Assembly (NCBI GenBank): GCA_965216365.1
Contig: CBDCFT010000049.1
Location: 1 to 64,000, forward strand
Direction of reading: 5' to 3'
Source: CBDCFT01 sp965216365
GTDB lineage: Bacteria > Pseudomonadota > Gammaproteobacteria > Arenicellales > CBDCFT01
Length of the DNA: 64,000 nt
Made by a program: the position numbers and the translations under genes. A model generated the notes under the pieces. The model saw only the letters and a program-made list of their open reading frames with translations. It made no database searches and had not been told where the DNA came from. Of this stretch, positions 47,301 through 53,231 are shown in pieces. Position 1 is the first letter of the stretch. Every line of letters begins with the position of its first letter.

Positions 47301-47480
47301 GAGCGCTGCACCGAAGTTGTCACCGTCTTGTACCTCGGTTGCGACCAGCTTGGTCTCTATTAGTATTTCAGTCGACAACTCTTGGGCACCGATTACCGAT
47401 GTCGCTGAGCAATGAACCACGAGCGCTAGCAAGAGTAAGCGGGTCAAACCCCTATATGTCGATAAACTGAATTTAAGCAT
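44313..47480 (-). CDS. secreted FG-GAP repeat protein with HExxH metallopeptidase domain
   Basis: 1055 residues with a signal peptide (GLTRLLLLALVVHCSATSVIGA). Seven FG-GAP units (FGAALAIDGDTMVVAAPWAD, FGISVALDGELLAVGADMQL and others) fill residues ~45-460 as a beta-propeller. A middle region (VWIHEVDTPDESLPSQAKVV...) is followed near residue 770 by TAVRHEMFHAFQHGF, an HExxH zinc site. The C-terminus (VVRIITTEKVGPITVAASVD) resembles a pre-peptidase binding domain. Extracellular protease, substrate unknown. Confidence 0.75.
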   Translation of the reverse strand: MLKFSLSTYRGLTRLLLLALVVHCSATSVIGAQELSTEILIETKLVATEVQDGDNFGAALAIDGDTMVVAAPWADIDGVENSGAVYLFERDSTTGEWVEQQRIMPDDGDYDSVNMALAIDDDTIVVGAYFATIEDFQEGAVYIFERDGVGDGWHQVKKLTDPSVGFGGHFGISVALDGELLAVGADMQLTSNGQVTLFEKDRGGSDNWGEVTTIFDSSVADGGSLEAFGSALAIAGDVMLVGAERADVSGNLQNDGAAYLFRRDEVNTDEWDYVTRFIAPGSDACVGGQTLSEFFANPESDTETRIEADRCAREDSNSDHDHFGGAVSFDGDTIVIGAYAAEGEDGSYAVGASHVFQPEPDGSDKWQHVAKLSAEDASQFGYFGGALALADDTILAGAHGSTIGSRSSQGAAYIFTRDADGAWNEVEKLIAHDGLSNTFFGDAVALDGQTRIVGAWGDDEARGAAYVQVTQPISEQPKGPAFESTGELVDNAILEDSTGVLLGAVEGTLTEPLPVWIHEVDTPDESLPSQAKVVGAFYNIGATQTTTAPREGTFALSLPVPEGIDTAHLALGVLPAAARRLEFFDTSNLWQPLAGDFDPELQVLSIALRNLFADGSTVVLMDHPDLAPLPSTEALTESDQEQAEPVFWIDCYGWSESEDTCGAEDEDLFKPLLKDAYDRYVAMGYVNPALAFKRIYLEKTEDGKPRRHRKVEVLTTTYMGNRLRDANSPDCANRVASYIDEFEIVEICYQYTESGPIAAHGVDLNTAVRHEMFHAFQHGFTNYHQDSQKVEATADPIGIYTNPTSIEEFVWISEGTAAAAEDSNPAMTRSKNFIRELHPIHRALIAFDRKTTSSLEKIGYEAQDFWVYFGIKKGLDLGYLIALFEKGASTTAADQFFDEEHQTSLGNEYWAWVKNQAMEKTIDFDKRLQSPCTIQMDLVGDMSTLLYPPGDAAAEVQGTLPRLTSQVVRIITTEKVGPITVAASVDDGTPDDYNYKVYLEGEATCVDIDDRERTFGDLPAGSVLYVIVSHLRYEAGQMLDYTVGVAPATEGEPLQ

Positions 47481-47688
47481 ACGATTCCTCCATCAACGAC
47501 CTTGGTCAATTTTCACCACCCTGAGTGAGATAACTTCAATCCTGTGTCTCGTCACATTGGTGAAAGCTTTGCGAATAATCCGCTAGTAGCGATCAAACCT
47601 GAGTCTCCATTCCTTGGACGGGATACACTGCGTGAGGCGTTTTTGGTCGAAGGCTTATATTAGGGTCATGTAATTTGAAGCGAGGTCA

Positions 47689-48621
47689 CTAACGATTGCG
47701 TATTGAAAAGACGTGGATTGACTGATCTTTGCCGTTGCAACGATCAGGGTCGCTTTCCTTCTTACGGTCCGACACCAGGACGACGGTATCGTCATCAGTA
47801 AATGACACACCTTCGATATTGCAATAACGATCGTTATCGCCATGGAATCGATAAACAGCACCCTTTCCTTCAATCCGAACATCGATTGTTATCGGTGTTG
47901 TACTTTTAGAGCGCCACTCACCCAGCCATAGCCTAGAATCCTGCTGCGATGTGATGGCGATCTTCTCACCCTGAATGTCCAGACCCGAGTAGTCTTCGAA
48001 GTCGACTGTTTTGGGTAGTTTCACCTTATCGACACGGGTCCAATGATCGTTTTGTTCCTGAAACACGTAAATTCGCCCTTTGCCACGTTTTCTACCCTTT
48101 TTGCCGCCTTTGCACTTGTTACCTTCACACAGGAGTAATAAGTAAAGCTCATTGTCGACTCGAATATGGGCGATGCCTTCAAATCCCTTGTTGGCATGCG
48201 TGAAGGCGATACCACGGGTCGGTTTTTCCGCCAGCACATTCAACGCGCGGTCTAAAGTAAGGATAGTCGATCCGAACCGCCTCCCCTGGGGTGCGGTTTC
48301 GATCACCGCGAAAAACCGCTGCGAGGACTTGTCATAGGTGATGCCTTCAAAGCCGCGTTCGCCACTGTCACCAATCATGCGATGGGCAGCGTCATCGTCT
48401 GACAGGGAGCGCTGCAGTTGGCCGATGGCACGCCGGTTATCGAACACGACGTAGTAGGCATCGTCCAGTACGGTCACGCCACTCGGTTCAAGACCGCGTT
48501 CCAGCAAGTCAGAGAATTTCTTTTCCTCTGTTAACTGCAGTGCTTGTTGCGCGGAGCATAACGGTGGATATACGACGCTGAGGATTGCCAGGACCCAGAG
48601 CATAATAAGTGCCGGATTCAT
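47689..48621 (-). CDS. SdiA-regulated/esterase-like-phytase type beta-propeller protein
   Basis: 310 residues with a signal peptide (LIMLWVLAILSVVYPPLCSA). LEPSGVTVLDDAYYVVFDNR, GERGFEGITYDKSSQRFFAV, NKGFEGIAHIRVDNELYLLL, VDFEDYSGLDIQGEKIAITS and CNIEGVSFTDDDTVVLVSDR are propeller blades of the SdiA-regulated/phytase-like group. A basic insertion (KCKGGKKGRKRGKGR) interrupts one blade. It has its own CRP promoter. Enzymatic role uncertain. Confidence 0.75.
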   Translation of the reverse strand: MNPALIMLWVLAILSVVYPPLCSAQQALQLTEEKKFSDLLERGLEPSGVTVLDDAYYVVFDNRRAIGQLQRSLSDDDAAHRMIGDSGERGFEGITYDKSSQRFFAVIETAPQGRRFGSTILTLDRALNVLAEKPTRGIAFTHANKGFEGIAHIRVDNELYLLLLCEGNKCKGGKKGRKRGKGRIYVFQEQNDHWTRVDKVKLPKTVDFEDYSGLDIQGEKIAITSQQDSRLWLGEWRSKSTTPITIDVRIEGKGAVYRFHGDNDRYCNIEGVSFTDDDTVVLVSDRKKESDPDRCNGKDQSIHVFSIRNR

Positions 48622-48669
48622 ACTATTCTTTTCTCCTCCATCCTTTGTGTTCGCTCGTCCTCTTTGTAG

Positions 48670-48719
48670 AGTGATTGTTATAAATCGTTGACGCTAATAT
48701 TTCTGTGAATTAGTTCACA
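48670..48719 (-). promoter_or_regulatory. class II CRP-type promoter of the propeller gene
   Basis: TGTGAATTAGTTCACA at 48704-48719, -10 TATAAC on the minus strand at 48682-48677, predicted start near 48670 and box centre at -41.5. Nearly the same sequence as 44081-44130, including the tgattgttataaatcgttg block. Confidence 0.8.
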
Positions 48720-48784
48720 CGAAATTGGGTTTCATTTGATTATCCTGCTGTGCATCGAATCTAACCTCTCAATGGAGACACAAC

Positions 48785-48958
48785 ATGATTGATTAAACCG
48801 ACACCACTGCCCTACCCCGTTATCTACGTCCTGAGCTGTTGGACGACGCCTTAAGGTCGATTGCCCTGTGGGATGATGAAACGGCTTTATTGTTGGCTGG
48901 TCCTGGACATAAGGCAATCAATGACGAGATCGAAGCGACACTGGAGGATGCCGCCTGA
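48785..48958 (+). pseudogene. small gene upstream of csrA with a stop at codon 4
   Basis: GGAG precedes ATG 48785; the frame reads MID, then TAA, then stays open with protein-like sequence (TALPRYLRPELLDDALRS, WDDETALLLAGPGHKA, INDEIEATLEDAA) to a TGA that overlaps the csrA ATG. One substitution in the TAA would restore a 57-residue protein coupled to csrA. Family not recognised. A KOPS octamer lies within it (48810-48817). Confidence 0.6.
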
Positions 48959-49164
48959 TGTTAATGATTCAACGTCAATACGGTCAGGCGATTCGCATCG
49001 GCGATGATATTGTCATCCGGGTGGAACGCGGCACGGGTAATCAGGTCAAGCTCGGTATCACAGCACCGCGATCGTTGAAGGTGTGGCGTGTGGATGAGCC
49101 TGAACAAGCTTCGGATCGCCTTGATAACAACGGACAGTCTGATACGAGCGCTGCGGCGTCTTGA
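48958..49164 (+). CDS. csrA: CsrA/RsmA-family RNA-binding regulator (accessory paralogue)
   Basis: 68 residues: MLMIQRQYGQAIRIGDDIVI, RVERGTGNQVKLGITAPRSL, KVWRVDE. All CsrA strand features are present (MLxxxRxxGxxIxIGDDIxI; GNQVxxGIxAP), including an Arg near position 45 equivalent to the RNA-contact region, though the usual V-H-R-E-E is W-R-V-D-E. The C-terminal tail is unrelated and Ser/Ala-rich. CsrA dimers bind GGA in mRNA leaders. Location in a decayed mobile-element edge suggests an accessory, island-borne copy, as known for csrA paralogues in Legionella integrative elements. Confidence 0.85.
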   Translation: MLMIQRQYGQAIRIGDDIVIRVERGTGNQVKLGITAPRSLKVWRVDEPEQASDRLDNNGQSDTSAAAS

Positions 49165-49170
49165 ATCGGG

Positions 49171-49617
49171 CTATTCGGGACCATTCGAATCGGCTGTAGC
49201 GAGCCGGATAGCCTTGCGCAGCAACACCGAATCGGTGTGTCGTGGCAGTTCCCGCAACAGGAATATCGCGCTGTGCGTGTGTTGCCGGATTCTCTTGAGC
49301 AGGTAGGACTGATCGATATTGGCAAAACGGTCATGGCTGTCCCTCACATCGGATCGCTTACCGAACAAGGCATCGGCTTCATCAAACAATAAGACCCAGT
49401 CCTGTTGTCTTGCCTTGTCAAACAATTCATCGATGTTCTTTTCCGTCTCGCCGATGAATGGAGTGGCTATTGCGCCGAGATCAACGCGATATGCGGCTGT
49501 TTTCGTGCGTTGCGCCAAGGCATCCGCTAACGAGCTGGCATCGTCCATCACCAGGGTATAAATAGAGCCTGGTTGGTCAATGAACTGATCCAGCGGCTTT
49601 GCTTTGATTCGGGTCAT
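49171..49617 (-). CDS. AAA+ ATPase domain protein with degenerate P-loop
   Basis: 148 residues. IATPFIGETEKNIDELFDKA, the Walker B WVLLFDEADALFGKRSDVRD and SHDRFANIDQSYLLKRI are typical of AAA+ ATPases found with contractile-injection-like clusters. The stretch that should be the Walker A (LFxGPSGTGKT) reads LVMDDASSLADALA, so nucleotide binding is probably lost. No arginine-finger region follows (LPRHTDSVLLRKAIRLA to the end). Overlaps the stop of the upstream broken gene. It may be a decayed gene or a regulatory ATPase-dead form. Confidence 0.65.
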   Translation of the reverse strand: MTRIKAKPLDQFIDQPGSIYTLVMDDASSLADALAQRTKTAAYRVDLGAIATPFIGETEKNIDELFDKARQQDWVLLFDEADALFGKRSDVRDSHDRFANIDQSYLLKRIRQHTHSAIFLLRELPRHTDSVLLRKAIRLATADSNGPE

Positions 49618-49990
49618 TAGATGAACTGTGTGTTCGCCCTACCCTTTGCCCGCTCGGTACGGTAACCGATGATACCGGGTTTGACGGTACGCGGATCGAC
49701 CGCCTCTTGCGGCGTGTTGACCGCATAGGGTCCTGTGGGGTCGCTATCGCGATCGCAGGGTTTGAGCCAGAAGATGCGACGCATGTGACGATAGCCCGGT
49801 GCCTCCGCTTGATGTTCGGCATAACCGATCAGGCGTCCATTGCGCGGGGCACGGATGCGGCCCTTCTTGTTGCGGTGGGGCAGGCGATACGCACATAGTC
49901 CAGCGCATCGATAGCCTCTAGCCATACGATGCGTTGTTCGCATTGAACGACGGCCTGTCTCGGTTGGTTGGTCGGCACGATTGATCGGGA
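49617..49990 (-). pseudogene. frameshifted gene of unknown function upstream of the AAA+ remnant
   Basis: Two frames join: VQCEQRIVWLEAIDALDYVR, IACP, then HRNKKGRIRAPRNGRLIGYA, EHQAEAPGYRHMRRIFWLKP to ...RAKGRANTQFI. One indel near the run tgcccc (about 49880) separates them. The end overlaps the start of the AAA+ gene, so they were one operon. Exact 5' end unknown. KOPS octamer at 49637-49644. Confidence 0.5.
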
Positions 49991-50310
49991 TGTCTTTACG
50001 GCTTTGTCGCTACGGATTGTATTGTATTCGAATGGGTGTGCGTCATGCGATTTCCCCATCGGTTATACTGGCACCGCATTATCTTTATCTCTCCTCATTG
50101 ACGGTCGGGCTGGGGGCGGAGAGACAGCTCGATTTCTTTTATCGGTGGATGGCAGCGTCGGTCTACACGGTCATTACCTCTATGATCTGCAACACTTCTT
50201 AACACATGCATTGGCATACTTTTGTTAAGCTGGTGTTGGACTCTCACGGATTGGGAGTCTTCTTCTCCCCTTACCCCAAAATAATAACAACACACCCTCA
50301 TGGAGATTCC

Positions 50311-50355
50311 GACCCCGCATGATTATCCGTCAACCTCCTCCAGCGGGGTCTTTTT
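50311..50355 (+). terminator. hairpin with T-run
   Basis: gaccccgc and gcggggtc, 24 nt apart, followed by TTTTT. Confidence 0.6.
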
Positions 50356-50560
50356 AAGCAGTTGCAATTGTGAACAACGGTGAAATGCAATAACCCCGCA
50401 CGAAAAGTGTGATGCAGTTCACAGTTTTTCAATTGACGGCCGACTACACTGACCGCACTCCTTCTCAAGCGAGTTTTGGGGGGCTGTCTAGGAAAGTGTG
50501 GCTGAGAAGTCCGGGGGGGCTTCACTGAAGCACACTGTTTTATATAGGGACATACCGGAA

Positions 50561-50586
50561 ACCCTGCCAGGAAAGGCGGGGTTTTT
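50561..50586 (+). terminator. hairpin with T-run
   Basis: accctgcc pairs with ggcggggt (one G:U) around aggaaa, followed by ttttc. Confidence 0.65.
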
Positions 50587-50905
50587 CTTTATGAGGGCGG
50601 AACAAACAAGCAAAAGGCCCTGTGGTTCGCAAATATTAATGTCCACGCCGTAAAACGGTAATTGCTTAAAATGTAATTTCTTAAAATGGAAGTGTTCTAG
50701 TAGAGATTCCTCGATAACGAGGCGAATCACCGTACATATGTTAGTTATGTGTTTAATTCAGGAACTGGGAAAAAGCCCATTGCCGGAGTTTTGCCGGATT
50801 GAGTTATGCAGCGTTGTGCAGTGTCCTGCAATTCGCAACGGGCGCCACCCTAATGAACGTTAATAAAAACAACTGTTTATAGATCATCACACGAGCTTCG
50901 AACCA

Positions 50906-50940
50906 GGTGGTCGGGAGTTCGAATCTCTCCGGGCGCGCCA
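50906..50940 (+). other. 3' end of a tRNA gene (Arg-like), candidate attachment site
   Basis: ggtcgggagttcgaatctct-ccgggcgcgcca is a T-arm (GGGAG-TTCGAAT-CTCTC), a GGGCGC acceptor strand, discriminator G and an encoded CCA, as in many tRNA-Arg genes. The DNA upstream does not form the 5' half of a tRNA, so this is a fragment, as left by integrases that use tRNA 3' ends. An integrase remnant lies 35 nt away. Confidence 0.75.
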
Positions 50941-50975
50941 CATAAGTTATTGAAAATAGTGACAATATTTTCATC

Positions 50976-51212
50976 TCACGCAGCGACCTCTGAACGCAAT
51001 ACCACCATTGCGGGACTTTTGCGGGACTTTTTGCGACAAACGCTATTGGCTGCCTCGAAAAGCGACCCCAATTCCGCTGCCGAATAGTGCGTGGTAATGC
51101 GCCCCGAACGATGACCGAGTAAATCCTGGCGGTCTTCAAACGATACGTGTACTCCGCAAAAATTATGTGCACACGAAAATACCAACAAAACACTCGACGA
51201 CGTTAGTATCAT
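50976..51212 (-). pseudogene. C-terminal remnant of a tyrosine integrase
   Basis: GVHVSFEDRQDLLGHRSGRI followed by TTHYSAAELGSLFEAANSV is the C-terminal catalytic box of phage/ICE integrases (LGHRS with His, THYS with the nucleophile Tyr). The upstream part (Arg box, HxxR) is absent, and the first 20 residues of the ORF are unrelated. Points toward the tRNA 3' fragment. Confidence 0.8.
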
Positions 51213-51231
51213 GACTTAAAGTTTCGTCATT

Positions 51232-52307
51232 GTGTCTGTCGTTTCACTTATATTCCGACTTGTTTGTGATGCACTAACCTATTTTGGGCTGTTGTTTCGA
51301 CCTCGCGATTCACTAGCTGCTGAAATATTGTTCCTTCGCAAGCAATTAGCACTTTATCAGGAACGGAAAACATCACGAAAACACACTGACCCGGCTACGC
51401 GATTTACAATGGCTGTTCTATCAGAACGCTTTGATTGGCGTGATGCGCTAGTCATTGTGAAACCTGGCACATTAGTACGCTGGCATCGACTTGGTTTTCG
51501 AATGTTATGGCGCTATAAGTCCCGCCCTGGTCGGCCCCCTATTCCGCTGGAACTCAGACAATTGATTCGAGAGATGACCCTAAACAACATCTTATGGGGC
51601 GAGGAGCGTATTGCAAATGAGTTGTTGTTGAAACTGGGGATTTATGTTTCACCCCGAACCATTAGAAAATATATGCCAAAACGACCACACGGTGTGCCTA
51701 GAGGCGATCAACGTTGGTCGTCATTCTTGGCGAATCATGCCGCTGGCATCATTGCTTGTGATTTCTGTGTCGTGGTAACGGCAACGTTTCGGTTGCTCTA
51801 TGTTTTGGTCATTATTGAACACGGTTTGCGACGATTGTTGCATTGCAATGTCACTGAACATCCCACTGCCGAGTGGACAAGGCAACAGCTGCGTGAGACC
51901 ATTCCCTCTGTCCATTCCCATCAATATCTTATTCATGATCGAGACTGTATTTTCTCAGCCGACTTGGATCGATCAATAAATTGGGATTGTAGGTGATTAA
52001 GACGCCCTATCGAAGTCCAAAGGCGAATTCAATCTGCGAACGTGTCATCGGCTCCATGCGGCGGGAATGCCTTGACTATATGATTCCGCTCAACGAATCA
52101 CATCTTCGACATATTCTCAAAGCGTGGGCAGCTTATTACAATCAGTCGAGGCCTCACATGGCATTGGGGCCAGGTATTCCTGATCCAAAACGAATTAGTC
52201 AAATACAGATCAACCCTGAGCGTCATCGTATTAGTGATAAGTTGCGTATTATTGCGAATTCAGTGCTAGGTGAGTTGCATCACAACTACGAATTAGTACC
52301 GTGTTGA
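51232..52307 (+). pseudogene. integrase-core (rve) transposase, frameshifted
   Basis: First frame: LAAEILFLRKQLALYQERKT, WHRLGFRMLWRYKSRPGRPP, IIACDFCVVVTATFRLLYVL and LIHDRDCIFSADLDRSI. Second frame from 51993: IKTPYRSPKANSICERVIGS, MRRECLDYMI, WAAYYNQSRPHMALG. Together a ~360-residue DDE transposase (D in ACDF, D in HDRD, E in ICERV). Between them a frameshift and an in-frame TAG (51990 region, where relatives have LGLRVIKTP) break it. No clear ends found. Confidence 0.8.
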
Positions 52308-52390
52308 CGGTGACTGTTATTTTTTGCGGAACACAACTATATTCCGCGGCTACCCGCCTCCGCTATCGACCCCCTCCCTACAGAGAATAA

Positions 52391-52798
52391 TTAACTGTAT
52401 TCTTGAAGCAAGTCGGCGATACGCTTTAAGAAGATTGCATGTTCACACGCTTCTTCCGAGGAAAAAGAGCCTTCTAGTATCTTGACTGGCTCACCCCGGA
52501 CGCCGGAACAAATTCCGATTCGATAATCTTCGTGCAAACGTTTGCACACCGTGATGTATTTACCCGTCATCGGCGCACGGCGAAACTTATCCAACACCGT
52601 CCTCAGATCTTCACTATGTTCTACCGGCGCTTTGCCGTTTCGAGGTGGTGTACCCACCGGATTCGATTTGTGCTCTTCGATCAATCTGTTGCGCGATTCT
52701 TCATCCATCAGCAACGGTAAAACATATTTGCGCGTAATGTAGTCATCCGTGCTGGCGTGTCCCTGGTTCGTTTGAACACCAGTGGGTTTGTCTAGCAT
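52391..52798 (-). CDS. N,N-dimethylformamidase small-subunit-like protein 1
   Basis: 135 residues. The C-terminal part (GKYITVCKRLHEDYRIGICS, LEGSFSSEEACEHAIFLKRI, ADLLQEYS) has the pattern I recall for the alpha (small) subunit of DMFase (YRIA...FxTEEEAMHAVFLKRI). The N-terminus is polar and variable. Last gene of the operon, 37 nt behind a second protein of similar build and close to the large-subunit gene. Assignment rests mainly on context and the C-terminal pattern. Confidence 0.6.
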   Translation of the reverse strand: MLDKPTGVQTNQGHASTDDYITRKYVLPLLMDEESRNRLIEEHKSNPVGTPPRNGKAPVEHSEDLRTVLDKFRRAPMTGKYITVCKRLHEDYRIGICSGVRGEPVKILEGSFSSEEACEHAIFLKRIADLLQEYS

Positions 52799-52835
52799 CG
52801 CTTCAGCCTCCTTTTATAGAAATAGTTTTTGTAAT

Positions 52836-53204
52836 CTAGGTACAACGGCACGGAGCCGACTCGCCACGTTCCTCTTTAATGCGCAAGGCTTCTTGCCGCG
52901 CCTGCTCGGGCGACGAAAACACCTTGTCCTCGAACAATAAAATTGGTTTTAAGCGGTCGGCATTGAGTTGACCAACACACCACTCTTCGTTTTGTTTGGT
53001 ACAAACCACCATATATGCACCAGGTATCGGGCCATAACGCCGGTTGTTTAATACAAATAAACATTCAGCCAAATCATTGAGTTTATCGACATCCAATTCC
53101 CTTAACACGGCCTTTTCCAAACCGTTTTGTGGCGACATACTCGCGCCCATCACCTGCTTGCCTTCTGGCCGCTCCATCATCGATTCAACTTGTTTGTTTC
53201 GCAT
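52836..53204 (-). CDS. N,N-dimethylformamidase small-subunit-like protein 2
   Basis: 122 residues. PIPGAYMVVCTKQNEEWCVG, then KPILLFEDKVFSSPEQARQE ALRIKEERGE in two pieces, parallels the C-terminal layout of the neighbouring gene (strand, strand, VFSS-x-EQA-x helix), so the two look like divergent paralogues. Ends in a Cys-containing tail (SAPCRCT). 27 nt behind the large-subunit gene. Confidence 0.5.
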   Translation of the reverse strand: MRNKQVESMMERPEGKQVMGASMSPQNGLEKAVLRELDVDKLNDLAECLFVLNNRRYGPIPGAYMVVCTKQNEEWCVGQLNADRLKPILLFEDKVFSSPEQARQEALRIKEERGESAPCRCT

Positions 53205-53231
53205 AATTGTTTACGCTATTAAATTACCGGT

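Larger units (their letters stand above)
50060..50905. other. gene-free, decayed region with two terminators
   Basis: No ORF here resembles a protein. Two clear plus-strand hairpins are present (listed separately). Given the pseudogenes and the tRNA fragment around it, this looks like the eroded edge of a genomic island. Confidence 0.45.

Noticed and set aside
50804..51193. 129-residue minus-strand ORF containing RPERFELPTTWFEAR
   Set aside because: This stretch is the antisense translation of a tRNA 3' end, a well-known false protein; the DNA is the tRNA fragment and integrase remnant.
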